From DATLFA01 sp039915945 (GTDB lineage: Bacteria > Actinomycetota > Acidimicrobiia > Acidimicrobiales > WLNW01): a stretch of DNA of 64,000 nucleotides. The DNA is taken from NCBI GenBank assembly GCA_039915945.1, contig JBDSMH010000094.1:11837-75836 (forward strand), given 5' to 3'. The notes below the pieces were generated by a model that was given only the letters and a program-made list of their open reading frames with translations, had not been told where the DNA came from and did no database searches. Both the position numbers and the translations under genes were made by a program. Positions 8,259 through 16,152 of this stretch are shown one piece after another (position 1 is the first letter of the stretch; every line of letters starts with the position of its first letter).

Positions 8259-8618
8259 ATGCCCATGCGGGAAGAGTGCAAGTTCTTCGAGAGTCGGACC
8301 TATCGCAACGGTGAGACCGTCCGTAAGTGCGATCTCGACCTTGCTCCCGAGGCGCCCTGGCGTTGTCCCGACAATTGCGTGGCGTTCACGCCGCGCATGG
8401 CCGATGTCAATTGGGCCCACGGCACACTCGTCACGCCGCCGACGCCGGCCGAGCCGAAGAGCCTCGAAGAGGATCCCGAATCAGTGGCCCGTCTGCTCGA
8501 CGAAGCCGAGGACATCCTCAACGAGGCCGGGCCGCGGATCATCGACGAGGTCAACCGGGAGCACGGTCGAGATTCGGCGCGGCGAAAGTGGTGGCCGTTC
8601 GGCCGCGGCGGGCGCTGA
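8259..8618 (+). CDS. Small Cys4 protein inserted between sufB and sufD
   Basis: 119 aa from ATG 8259 (ATG 8265 also possible; a GTG at 8223 would add 12 residues). The N-terminus has four cysteines, Cys7, Cys24, Cys36 and Cys40 (CKFFES, KCDLD, WRCPDNC), a spacing fit for a zinc or Fe-S site. A helical acidic region follows (SVARLLDEAEDILNEAGPRIIDEVNREH) with a basic tail RRKWWPFGRGGR. No family was recognised. Its position inside the suf gene series suggests a role in cluster assembly or transfer, which is inference only. Confidence 0.75.
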   Translation: MPMREECKFFESRTYRNGETVRKCDLDLAPEAPWRCPDNCVAFTPRMADVNWAHGTLVTPPTPAEPKSLEEDPESVARLLDEAEDILNEAGPRIIDEVNREHGRDSARRKWWPFGRGGR

Positions 8619-8635
8619 TATTTCCCCTACGCGGA

Positions 8636-8641
8636 TAGGAT
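8636..8641 (+). promoter_or_regulatory. Internal -10 box TAGGAT for leaderless sufD
   Basis: TAGGAT lies 7 nt before the sufD GTG start, and there is no SD for this gene. This implies an internal promoter producing a leaderless sufD-rieske-sufC1 transcript besides the sufB promoter. Confidence 0.5.
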
Positions 8642-8648
8642 TATTTCC

Positions 8649-9917
8649 GTGGTCTCGGTCTTTGCCCCCGATGTAGCGCGCTCGCTCGACGGGCCCGATT
8701 GGCTTCGTGAATTTCGTCGTGACGCGGCGGAGCGAGTCGCGGCGGGCGCGTTGCCCACTGCTGACGAAGAGGTCTGGCGTTACACGCGTATCGGCGACCT
8801 GGCGATCGATCGCTTTCACCTGAGCGACGGGGTCACCGGCGATGCCCGCAACCTGGCGCAGGTGCAGGCGGTGCTCGCCGCCTACACCGACACCGCCGCC
8901 GTGGTCGTTGTACACAACGGCCGCTTGGTGCATGTCTCGCAGTCCGTTTCGCGCGGGCTCTACGTGGGGCCGTTGACCGGCTACCGCGGCGGCGACAAGC
9001 TGCTCGGCTCGGCGTCACCCACCGCCACCGATCTCTTCGCCGAGATGAACAACGCGTTCGCCGCCGATCCACTTGCGGTCGTCATCGACGCCAACGTCGA
9101 GATCGACGCGCCGATCGTGGTCGTGCACTGGAACGACGGCGCGGACGCCGCAGTGTTCCCCCGTCTCGTCGTGCGAGCCGGCGCCAACAGTCATGCGCTG
9201 TTGGTCGAGCACGCGTTGTCGTCCGGCGACATGTTGATGCTGGCACCGGTCGTCGAGATGGTGATCGAGCGCGACGCTCGGTTCGGCTATCTCAATGTGC
9301 AGCAGTTGGGCGCGAGCACCTGGCAACTGGCGTCGCATTCCTCGACCGTCGACGCCGGCGCCACGCTCACCTCGTCGGCGGCGGTCTTCGGTGGTGACTC
9401 GGCGCGTCAACGTACCGATTGCCGACTCATCGGCCGCGGCGCCACCGGTGTGCTGCAAGCGTTGTACTTCGGCAGCGGCGATCAGTTGCTCGACTTCCGC
9501 ACCTTCCAAGATCACGCAGCGCGAGACACCACGAGCAACCTGTTGTTCAAAGGCGTGATCGACGATCGGGCGCGCTCGGTCTACACCGGCCTCATCCACG
9601 TGCGGCCCGATGCACGGGGCACCAACGCCTTCCAGACGAACCGCAACATCAAACTCTCCGACGAAGCATGGGCCGAGTCGGTGCCCAACCTTCAGATCGA
9701 AAACAACGACGTCAAGTGCAGTCATGCGTCGACCGTCGGCCCCGTCGACGAAGACCAACGCTTCTACCTCGAGAGCCGCGGTCTTCATCCATCGCGCGCC
9801 GAGCGCTTCATCGTCGCCGGCTTCTTCGACGAAGTGCTCCACGCGCTGCCGGTCGCGGCCGCCCGCCCGCTCGTTGCCGCAGCAATCACCGCCAAACTGG
9901 GCGAGGAGAGGCCGTGA
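8649..9917 (+). CDS. sufD: SufD, Fe-S cluster assembly protein
   Basis: 422 aa. It shows the SufD/SufB core fold: EEVWRYTRIGD near the N-terminus, repeated beta-helix strands, and the C-terminal block FQTNRNIKLSDEAWAESVPNLQIENNDVKCSHASTVGPVDEDQRFYLESRG. SufD partners SufB and SufC in the SufBC2D complex and helps iron entry. The start is GTG 8649, without SD but 7 nt after a TAGGAT box. Its stop overlaps the next gene by GTGA. Confidence 0.95.
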   Translation: MVSVFAPDVARSLDGPDWLREFRRDAAERVAAGALPTADEEVWRYTRIGDLAIDRFHLSDGVTGDARNLAQVQAVLAAYTDTAAVVVVHNGRLVHVSQSVSRGLYVGPLTGYRGGDKLLGSASPTATDLFAEMNNAFAADPLAVVIDANVEIDAPIVVVHWNDGADAAVFPRLVVRAGANSHALLVEHALSSGDMLMLAPVVEMVIERDARFGYLNVQQLGASTWQLASHSSTVDAGATLTSSAAVFGGDSARQRTDCRLIGRGATGVLQALYFGSGDQLLDFRTFQDHAARDTTSNLLFKGVIDDRARSVYTGLIHVRPDARGTNAFQTNRNIKLSDEAWAESVPNLQIENNDVKCSHASTVGPVDEDQRFYLESRGLHPSRAERFIVAGFFDEVLHALPVAAARPLVAAAITAKLGEERP

Positions 9918-10240
9918 AGCAGTTCTTGTTGTGTGCCGTCGACGATCTCGCGCCTGCGACGGCACGACGCTTCGACGTAGGCACGCACCGCATTGCGCTG
10001 GTGCGCATCGACGACGACTTCTACGCCATCGGCGACACGTGTTCGCACGCCGACTATTCGCTCTCCGAAGGCGAGGTCAACCTCGAAGAGCGCACGCTCG
10101 AATGCTGGAAGCACGGCAGCCAGTTCAGCGTCGACGACGGACATCCGGTCTCGCTGCCCGCCACTCGTCCGGTGCCGGTCTACAAGGTCGTGGTCGATGA
10201 CGGCTCGGTCTTTGTGTCGGTCGAGGTCGGCGATGAGTGA
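9914..10240 (+). CDS. Rieske-type [2Fe-2S] ferredoxin in the suf operon
   Basis: 108 aa. The Rieske motif is complete: Cys43-Ser-His45 and Cys64-Trp-Lys-His67 (CSHADYS and CWKHGS). The domain is of the small soluble BphF/NirD-like type with no membrane anchor. The GTG start overlaps the sufD stop (GTGA), with SD GAGGAGAGG just upstream, so the two genes are translationally coupled. The stop in turn overlaps sufC1 by 8 nt. It probably supplies or receives electrons during cluster assembly. Confidence 0.93.
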   Translation: MKQFLLCAVDDLAPATARRFDVGTHRIALVRIDDDFYAIGDTCSHADYSLSEGEVNLEERTLECWKHGSQFSVDDGHPVSLPATRPVPVYKVVVDDGSVFVSVEVGDE

Positions 10241-11027
10241 GCTCGTCATCAGTGGCCTCCACGCATCGGTGCGAGGCACGCCCATCTTGCGCGGTGTCGA
10301 TCTCGTGGTGCGCAGCGGCGAAGTGCACGCGGTGATGGGGCCCAACGGGTCGGGCAAGTCGACGTTGGCGCACGTGTTGATGGGCAAACCCGGCTACGAG
10401 GTCACGGCGGGTTCGATCACGCTCGACGGTGTCGACCTCGTCGGCCTCGAGCCCTGGCAGCGCGCGCGGGCGGGCCTGTTCCTGGGGCTGCAATATCCCG
10501 TCGAGGTGCCGGGCGTACACGTGGGCGAAGTTCTGGTCGAGGCGCTCGCCGCGGGCGGTCTCTCGCACCAGACCGCCGACGAACGCATTGCGGCGGAGGC
10601 GCCCCGCCTCGGCCTCGACGACATGTTCTTCACGCGTGCGCTCAATGTCGATCTGTCGGGCGGCGAGAAGAAGCGGGTCGAGACCTTTCAGCTCGCAGTG
10701 CTGCGACCCAAGATCGCCGTGCTCGACGAGCTCGATTCGGGGCTCGACATCGACGCGCTGCGCCTCGTCAGCCGCCGTGTCGAGGACGCGACCAAAGAGT
10801 TCGATCTCGGGGTGCTGGCCATCACGCACTACCAGCGCCTGCTCGACGTGCTGCACGCCGATCACGTGCATATCTTCGCCAACGGCCGCATCAAGGCCAG
10901 CGGCGGTCCCGAGCTGGCGTCCGAGCTCGAACGCACCGGCTATGCCGCGTGGGCCGATGCCGAGGCCGAGGCGGCGGCGGTTGTGGCCGATCCGTTCGCC
11001 GACCGCTTCGCCGACCCCTTCGCCTGA
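10233..11027 (+). CDS. sufC: SufC ATPase, paralogue 1 (divergent)
   Basis: 264 aa ABC-type ATPase. Walker A GPNGSGKST, Q-loop LGLQYPVEVPG, signature LSGGEKKR, Walker B IAVLDELDSGLD, and switch histidine in AITHYQRLL. The usual SufC Walker B reads LDE(T/I)DSGLD; here it is LDELDSGLD. The C-terminus has an unusual acidic Ala-rich tail with repeated PFADRFADPFA. ATG 10233 overlaps the Rieske gene stop by 8 nt. A second, more canonical SufC is encoded at 13642-14382, so the locus has two SufC proteins. Confidence 0.93.
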   Translation: MSELVISGLHASVRGTPILRGVDLVVRSGEVHAVMGPNGSGKSTLAHVLMGKPGYEVTAGSITLDGVDLVGLEPWQRARAGLFLGLQYPVEVPGVHVGEVLVEALAAGGLSHQTADERIAAEAPRLGLDDMFFTRALNVDLSGGEKKRVETFQLAVLRPKIAVLDELDSGLDIDALRLVSRRVEDATKEFDLGVLAITHYQRLLDVLHADHVHIFANGRIKASGGPELASELERTGYAAWADAEAEAAAVVADPFADRFADPFA

Positions 11028-11090
11028 ACGGCCTTCCGGTGAGCGCCTCGCCCTCTGGCCATGGCGCGAACGTGTCGTAGGCTCGAAACC

Positions 11091-11390
11091 ATGCCGGTCG
11101 ATCGCCGTCCTCTTTCCCCCGACGAGGTTGCCCACCTCGTCGCATCGCTCGACGGTTGGGAGCTCGACGGCGCGACGTTGCGGCGTCAGCTGGTCTTCGA
11201 CTCGTTCGTGCCGGCCTTCGGGTTCATGGCCCAGGTGGCGCTGATCGCCGAGCGTCTCGACCATCACCCGAATTGGTCCAACGTCTACAACCGCGTCGAC
11301 ATCGCGGTTACGACCCACGATGCCGGCGGCCTGACGGCGCTCGACTTCGAGTTCGTGCGCCAGGTCGACGCGGTCCTCTCGCGAGCCTGA
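11091..11390 (+). CDS. Pterin-4a-carbinolamine dehydratase family protein
   Basis: 99 aa, full length for the PCBD/PhhB family. The hallmark is LDHHPNWSNVYNRVDIAVTTHDAGGLTALDFEFV, containing the His-His-Pro active-site motif. The family recycles oxidised tetrahydrobiopterin or moonlights as a small regulator. An ATG at 11061 is in frame, but ATG 11091 has a TAGGCT -10 box 7 nt upstream and no SD, so leaderless initiation there is preferred. It follows sufC1 and leads a GNAT gene with a 1-nt gap. Confidence 0.92.
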   Translation: MPVDRRPLSPDEVAHLVASLDGWELDGATLRRQLVFDSFVPAFGFMAQVALIAERLDHHPNWSNVYNRVDIAVTTHDAGGLTALDFEFVRQVDAVLSRA

Positions 11391-11391
11391 C

Positions 11392-11910
11392 ATGCGCCAC
11401 GAAATCGAGGGAAGCATCGTCCGTCTGCGCGCAATGGAACTCGCCGACGTGCAGTGGTACGACCACATGCCCATCACGAGTGAGTACGACGACTTCGGTC
11501 AGCAGCCGCCGTACAACTCGGTCGATCGCTGGCGTGCCGACAAGCTCGTCACCGCGGACAACGGTTTGCTGCTCGTCGAACAGATCTCGCCGCGCGAGCG
11601 GCTGGGTTCGGTCGGATGGCGCACGGTCACGTGGGGGCCGTCGTGGCTGTCTCGTTGCATCGAGATCGGCATCTCGCTCATACCGACTGCGCGCGGGCGC
11701 GGCATCGGTACCGAAGCGCAGTGGTTACTGGCTCGGTTTCTCTTCAACGAGACCAACGTGCAGCGGATCCAGGCCGTCACCGACGTGACCAATCTCTCCG
11801 AGCAGCGCGCGCTCGAAAAGGCGGGCTTCGTCGCCGAAGGAGTGTTGCGCAGCGCGCAACACCGGCGAGGCGAGTACCACGACCTAGTGATCTATTCCGT
11901 CGTGAGGTAG
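11392..11910 (+). CDS. GNAT family N-acetyltransferase (RimJ/RimL-like)
   Basis: 172 aa. It starts GSIVRLRAMELADVQ and carries the acetyl-CoA pyrophosphate loop ARGRGIGTEAQ, followed by VQRIQAVTDVTNLSEQRALEKAGFVAEGVLR, which is typical of RimJ/RimL-type N-terminal acetyltransferases. It begins 1 nt after the dehydratase stop, so the two form an operon. It faces sufU. The substrate (protein N-terminus, amino acid or small molecule) is unknown. Confidence 0.88.
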   Translation: MRHEIEGSIVRLRAMELADVQWYDHMPITSEYDDFGQQPPYNSVDRWRADKLVTADNGLLLVEQISPRERLGSVGWRTVTWGPSWLSRCIEIGISLIPTARGRGIGTEAQWLLARFLFNETNVQRIQAVTDVTNLSEQRALEKAGFVAEGVLRSAQHRRGEYHDLVIYSVVR

Positions 11911-11913
11911 TAA

Positions 11914-11927
11914 TGCGGCTCCGCCGC
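11914..11927. repeat. Partial reverse copy of a dispersed GC hairpin repeat
   Basis: TGCGGCTCCGCCGC is the reverse complement of the right half of the 40-bp repeat found complete at 42513-42552 and 63835-63874. It lies between the convergent GNAT and sufU genes and could act as a terminator hairpin. Confidence 0.45.
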
Positions 11928-12397
11928 TAGGCGGTTGCGTCGTCGAGGCCGATGGCGAGCGTGTTCCACGCCAAGGTCGCGCACTTGATGCGAGAGGCGA
12001 ATTTGACCACGCCGCGGAGTGCTTCGAGATCGCCGAGCTTTATCTCGACACCGTCGTCGTCGGTCTCGCTCGTCGTGCCGTCGAGCTCGTTCTCGTGGAT
12101 CGACATCATCCCTTTGAATGCACGCGTGATCGAGCGCGCCTCGTTGACGCTCTTGCCCTTGACCGCGACGCTCATCATCGAGGCCGACGCCTTGCTGATC
12201 GAACAACCCTGACCGGTGATGCGCACGTCGTCGACTCGCCCGTCGGTGACGTCGACGTACACCGCGACCTCATCACCGCACAGCGGGTTGAAACCCTCGG
12301 CCCGGTGGGCGGGCGGACACTCGAGCGTGCCGTTGTTGCGGGGATTGCGGTAGTGGTCGAGGATGATCTCGCGGTAGAGATCTTCGAGCCCAGGCAT
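11927..12397 (-). CDS. sufU: SufU, sulfur transfer protein
   Basis: 156 aa from ATG 12397 (TTG 12403 also in frame); SD GAGG lies upstream. Conserved SufU residues are present: Cys40 with Asp42 (PLCGDEV), Cys65 (GQGCSISKASASMM) and a third Cys near 127 (RIKCATLAW). An insertion separates Cys65 from the last Cys, as in zinc-binding SufU rather than IscU. It accepts persulfide sulfur from SufS. It is last in sufC2-sufS-sufU. Confidence 0.95.
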   Translation of the reverse strand: MPGLEDLYREIILDHYRNPRNNGTLECPPAHRAEGFNPLCGDEVAVYVDVTDGRVDDVRITGQGCSISKASASMMSVAVKGKSVNEARSITRAFKGMMSIHENELDGTTSETDDDGVEIKLGDLEALRGVVKFASRIKCATLAWNTLAIGLDDATA

Positions 12398-12412
12398 TGT
12401 CAACCTCGTACG

Positions 12413-13642
12413 TCAGATGGCAAAGAATTGGCCGGCGGCCTCGAGCGCATCGGCGAGCCTATCGACATCGGACTCGTCGTTGTACACGTAGAACGAAGCG
12501 CGGGCGGTGGCGGTGAGACCCAGCTTGCGCATGAGCGGCTTGGCGCAGTGATGACCCGCCCGCACACAGACGCCGTATTGGTCGAGCACCTGGCTGATGT
12601 CGTGTGCGTGAAGGTCTTTGTAGGTGAAGGAGAACACCGCACCGCGTTGCGCGGGCTCGGATGGGCCGTAGATGTGCAAGTCGTCGCCGAACCGTTCGGT
12701 CAGCGTGCGCATCGTGTAGGCGGCGAGGGTGACTTCGTGCTCGCGCACCGCGTCCATGCCGAGGCCGCGGAGGTAGTCGACCGCCGCGCCCAGCCCGATG
12801 ATCTCGGCGATGGGGGGAGTGCCGGCTTCGAACTTCCACGGCACGTCGTTGGTGGTGAACCCGTCGAAGCGCACATCTCTGATCATCTCGCCGCCGCCCA
12901 AGAACGGTGGCATGGCGTCGAGGATCTCTTGACGACCCCAGAGCACGCCGACTCCGGTCGGGCCGCACATCTTGTGCCCGCTGAAGGCCAACAGGTCGGC
13001 ACCGAGTTCGTGCACATCGGTGGCGAGGTGGGGCACGTATTGGCAGGCGTCGATGCAAAGCGTGGCGCCAGCGGCATGGGCGGCGTCGGCGATGCGGCGC
13101 ACCGGAGTGAGGGTGCCGAGCACGTTGGACATGGCGGTGATCGACACGAGCTTGGCGCCGTCGAAGTAGCGATCGAGATCGTCGACGCACAACATGCCGT
13201 CGTCCCGAACCGGTAGCCAGCGCAGCTCGATGCCGCGCTCGGCGGCGAGCATGTGCCACGGCACGATGTTGGCGTGGTGTTCCATCTCGGTGAGCACGAC
13301 GGCGTCGCCCGCTTTGAGGTTGGCCCGGCCCCACGAATGAGCCACGAGATTGAGGGACTCGGTGGCGTTCTTGGTGAAGACGACTTCGTTGTACGCGCCG
13401 CCGATGAACTCGGCTACGGCGCGGCGCGCGCCTTCCATCTGGTTGGTGGCTTCTTCGGCGATGCGATACACGCCGCGGTGCACATTGGCGTTGACCGTCT
13501 CGTAGTAGTTCGTCATCGCGTCGATCACGACGCGCGGCTTTTGCGAAGTCGACGCGGAATCGATGTAGACGATGGGGTGCCCGTCGACCTTTTGGTCGAG
13601 TAGGGGGAAGTCTTTCTTGATACGCCCAGTGTCGAGTGCCAT
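12413..13642 (-). CDS. sufS: SufS, cysteine desulfurase (type II)
   Basis: 409 aa PLP enzyme that releases sulfur from cysteine for Fe-S assembly. It has the N-terminal block HPIVYIDSASTSQKP, the cofactor stretch TEMEHHANIVPW, the PLP lysine in FSGHKMCGPTGVG, and the persulfide cysteine in RAGHHCAKPLM near the C-terminus. ATG 13642 shares its A with the sufC2 stop (TGATG), so translation is coupled. A GTG one codon upstream is a less likely start. Its partner SufU lies 15 nt downstream. Confidence 0.96.
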   Translation of the reverse strand: MALDTGRIKKDFPLLDQKVDGHPIVYIDSASTSQKPRVVIDAMTNYYETVNANVHRGVYRIAEEATNQMEGARRAVAEFIGGAYNEVVFTKNATESLNLVAHSWGRANLKAGDAVVLTEMEHHANIVPWHMLAAERGIELRWLPVRDDGMLCVDDLDRYFDGAKLVSITAMSNVLGTLTPVRRIADAAHAAGATLCIDACQYVPHLATDVHELGADLLAFSGHKMCGPTGVGVLWGRQEILDAMPPFLGGGEMIRDVRFDGFTTNDVPWKFEAGTPPIAEIIGLGAAVDYLRGLGMDAVREHEVTLAAYTMRTLTERFGDDLHIYGPSEPAQRGAVFSFTYKDLHAHDISQVLDQYGVCVRAGHHCAKPLMRKLGLTATARASFYVYNDESDVDRLADALEAAGQFFAI

Positions 13643-14382
13643 CACCGCCAGCTTTCGTAGCCGTCTCTCTCGAGCCGCTCTACCAACTCGAGGCCGCCGG
13701 TAGCCACGATGCGGCCGTCGATCATGATGTGAACGACATCGGGTACCAGCTCTTCGAGCAAGCGCTGATAGTGCGTAATCGCGAGCACACCCATCGAGGG
13801 GCGGTCGCGGTGAACTTCGTTGACGCCCTTGGCGACGATGCGCAAGGCGTCGATGTCGAGACCCGAATCGGTCTCGTCGAGGATGGCCAACTCGGGCTCG
13901 AGGATGGCGAGCTGCAGCACCTCGTTGCGTTTCTTTTCACCGCCGGAGAAACCCTCGTTGAGGTAGCGGTCGGCGAAGGACGAGTCCATGCCGAGGCGTT
14001 GCATCCACTCCATGATCGACAGGCGCAACTCGAGCACCGAGAGATCGAGGCCCTTGCGAGCAGAGAGCGCCTGGCGCAAGAAGTTGATGACCGAGACGCC
14101 GGCGATCTCTTGTGGGTACTGAAAAGCGAGAAACATGCCGGACTTGCCCCGCACGTCGGCCGGCCAACTCGTGATGTCGTCGCCCTTGAAAAGGATCGAG
14201 CCCTCGGTCATCTCGTACTCGGGGTTGCCGAGCAGCACATTGGCGAGCGTCGATTTGCCCGAGCCGTTGGGGCCCAAGAGCGCGTGGATTTCGCCGGGGG
14301 CGATCGTCAGGTCTACACCGCGCAGGATGGGCGTGGAACCGGCGCCGGCATGCAGATTGCGCACCTCGAACAGCGGGGTCAT
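13642..14382 (-). CDS. sufC: SufC ATPase, paralogue 2 (canonical)
   Basis: 246 aa. Walker A GPNGSGKST, FQYPQEIAGVSVINFLRQAL, signature FSGGEKKRNEVLQ, Walker B LAILDETDSGLD and AITHYQRLL match typical SufC closely. ATG 14382 gives the standard N-terminus MTPLFEVRNLHAG; the open frame continues upstream but that part lacks SufC similarity, and ATG 14412 would lie inside a hairpin. It is first gene of a minus-strand operon with sufS and sufU. Which SufC joins SufB/SufD from the other operon is open. Confidence 0.95.
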   Translation of the reverse strand: MTPLFEVRNLHAGAGSTPILRGVDLTIAPGEIHALLGPNGSGKSTLANVLLGNPEYEMTEGSILFKGDDITSWPADVRGKSGMFLAFQYPQEIAGVSVINFLRQALSARKGLDLSVLELRLSIMEWMQRLGMDSSFADRYLNEGFSGGEKKRNEVLQLAILEPELAILDETDSGLDIDALRIVAKGVNEVHRDRPSMGVLAITHYQRLLEELVPDVVHIMIDGRIVATGGLELVERLERDGYESWR

Positions 14383-14396
14383 GGCCGGAAGTCTAG

Positions 14397-14416
14397 GCAA
14401 ATGCAGTGGCATTTGC
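14397..14416 (-). promoter_or_regulatory. Perfect inverted repeat in the sufC2 leader
   Basis: GCAAATGCAGTGGCATTTGC has 8-bp arms around AGTG. It lies 15 nt before the sufC2 start and abuts the operator at 14416-14431. It may be a second protein-binding site or an mRNA hairpin in the short leader. Confidence 0.45.
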
Positions 14417-14431
14417 ACTACGTCGGTAGTG
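14416..14431 (-). promoter_or_regulatory. sufC2 operator CACTA-N6-TAGTG
   Basis: CACTACGTCGGTAGTG is a perfect inverted repeat with 5-bp half-sites. The 18 bases from ACTA onward match the sufB promoter element at 6753 in all but three positions, including the flank GG(A/T)AATT. It lies 34 nt before the sufC2 start codon. It is a probable common operator for both SUF operons. Confidence 0.6.
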
Positions 14432-14491
14432 GTAATTGCCGTGCTGGCTAACCCCCAAAACACGGTCCTCGATGAGGTGTAGTTCCGGGCG

Positions 14492-14887
14492 CTAGTTCGA
14501 GGCGAGCAGGTCTTGTTTCCAGGCCCGGAATCGCTCGTGGCGGGTGCCGCTCGGCCCGTCGCCTTCGGCTGATCCGTCGGGATGCAGCCGGAACGTGAAC
14601 TGGCGTGTGAGGTCGTCGCCGTCGATCGCAAGGTAACGGGCGTCGGCCTCGACCGCGGGCCCGGCGCGCCACAACAGCCAGCGGCCGATGCGGCGTTTGT
14701 ACATCGCAACTTGGAACTGCGGATCGTGGTGTCCGAGGTCGTCGCCCAGCGTGAGCAGCGCGGCGGGAGCCTCGATCCACGCCGTCGCCGGGATGTTGCG
14801 GTCACGGGTCGGCGTGTCGGGCAGGTCGGCCGTGTGCCGCAGGGTGTTGTCGATGGGGCGCTCGTCGTAGCGCAAAGCTCGTTCCAC
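14492..14887 (-). CDS. Hypothetical protein, unrecognised
   Basis: 131 aa if translation starts at GTG 14887. An in-frame ATG at 14932 would add 15 residues, and its ATG overlaps a TACTAT box, so the start is uncertain. The core reads RNIPATAWIEAPAALLTLGDDLGHHDPQFQVAMYKRR-GRWLLWRAGPA, then DARYLAIDGDDLTRQFTFRLHPDGS. It is soluble, with no signal peptide or membrane helix. It is divergent from the acyl-CoA dehydrogenase at 15016. No family or function was recognised. Confidence 0.6.
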   Translation of the reverse strand: MERALRYDERPIDNTLRHTADLPDTPTRDRNIPATAWIEAPAALLTLGDDLGHHDPQFQVAMYKRRIGRWLLWRAGPAVEADARYLAIDGDDLTRQFTFRLHPDGSAEGDGPSGTRHERFRAWKQDLLASN

Positions 14888-15015
14888 CCGGCCAGTCTGC
14901 CGCGCGATGAGTGGAGTACATCTCGGCGTCATAGTAGAAAGTGCCAGAAGAACGAGTGGCCGCAGAAACGAGCGCACACCGGCATGGTTCCGGTGACGCA
15001 AGGAGCCCGATACGC

Positions 15016-16131
15016 ATGAATTTCGCGTTCAGCGAAGAACAAGAAGAGCTACGGCGCATCGTGCGCCAGTTCCTCGACGACAAGTCGGACGAACAGGCGG
15101 TGCGGGCACTGATGGCGACCGAGAAGGGTTTCGACGACGCCGTTTGGCGTCAGATGGCCGATCAGATGGGCTTGCAGGGCCTCATCGTTCCCGAGGACTT
15201 CGGCGGCTCGGGCTACTCGTATGTCGAATTGATCGTGGTGCTCGAGGAGATGGGTCGGTCGTTGCTGTGCGCCCCCTACTTCTCGACGGTGGTGCTCGCG
15301 GCCAATGCGTTGATCCACGGCGGCGACGATGCCGCGAAGAAACAACACTTGCCGGGCATCGCATCCGGCGAGACCATCGCGACGCTTGCGTTCACCGAGG
15401 ACAACGGTCGGTGGGACGAGTCGGGTATCACCATGGTCGCCACGGCGGCGGGCGACGGATGGTCGCTCAACGGCCACAAGATGTACGTGCTCGACGGTCA
15501 CGTCGCGAACCTCGTCATCGTTGCCGCCCGCACCGGTAAGGGTGTCTCGTTGTTCACCGTCGATGCCGCTGCTGCGGGCTTGTCGCGTACGGCGTTGCAG
15601 ACGATGGACCAGACGCGCAAGCAAGCGCGGCTCGAGTTCGACAACACGCCGGCCAAGTTGCTCGGCGCGGACGGCGACGGCTGGAAAGTGCTTGAGCGCG
15701 TGCTCGACCTCGCGGCGGTGGCATTGGCGGCCGAGCAGGTCGGTGGCGCGCAGAAGTGCCTCGACATGAGCGTCGAATACGCGAAGGTCCGCGTGCAGTT
15801 CGGTCGGCCGATCGGCAGCTTCCAGGCGATCAAGCACAAGTGTGCCGACATGCTGCTCGAGGTCGAGTCGGCCAAGTCAGCGGCTTACTACGCCGGTTGG
15901 TGTGCGTCCGAACTCAACGACGAATTGCCGTCGGTGGCTTCGCTCGCAAAGGCCTACTGCTCCGAGGCCTACTTCCACGCGTCCGCCGAAAACATCCAGA
16001 TTCATGGCGGTATCGGCTTCACGTGGGAGCACCCCGCGCACCTCTACTTCAAGCGGGCCAAGTCGTCCGAGCTGTTGTTCGGTGACCCGACCTATCACCG
16101 CGAACTTCTCGCGCAGCGCATCGGTATCTAA
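15016..16131 (+). CDS. Acyl-CoA dehydrogenase family protein
   Basis: 371 aa starting MNFAFSEEQEELRRIVRQF; SD AAGGAG supports ATG 15016 although the frame stays open further upstream. It shows GLIVPEDFGGSGYSYVEL, a divergent beta domain (LAFTEDNGRWDE), VRVQFGRPIGSFQAIKHKCADM, and IQIHGGIGFTWEHPAHLYFKRAK at the C-terminus. It resembles the smaller subunits of the pairs at 5589 and 32261 but stands alone. It is divergent from the hypothetical gene at 14492. Confidence 0.9.
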   Translation: MNFAFSEEQEELRRIVRQFLDDKSDEQAVRALMATEKGFDDAVWRQMADQMGLQGLIVPEDFGGSGYSYVELIVVLEEMGRSLLCAPYFSTVVLAANALIHGGDDAAKKQHLPGIASGETIATLAFTEDNGRWDESGITMVATAAGDGWSLNGHKMYVLDGHVANLVIVAARTGKGVSLFTVDAAAAGLSRTALQTMDQTRKQARLEFDNTPAKLLGADGDGWKVLERVLDLAAVALAAEQVGGAQKCLDMSVEYAKVRVQFGRPIGSFQAIKHKCADMLLEVESAKSAAYYAGWCASELNDELPSVASLAKAYCSEAYFHASAENIQIHGGIGFTWEHPAHLYFKRAKSSELLFGDPTYHRELLAQRIGI

Positions 16132-16152
16132 CTTGCCGCAGCGGACGCGACG

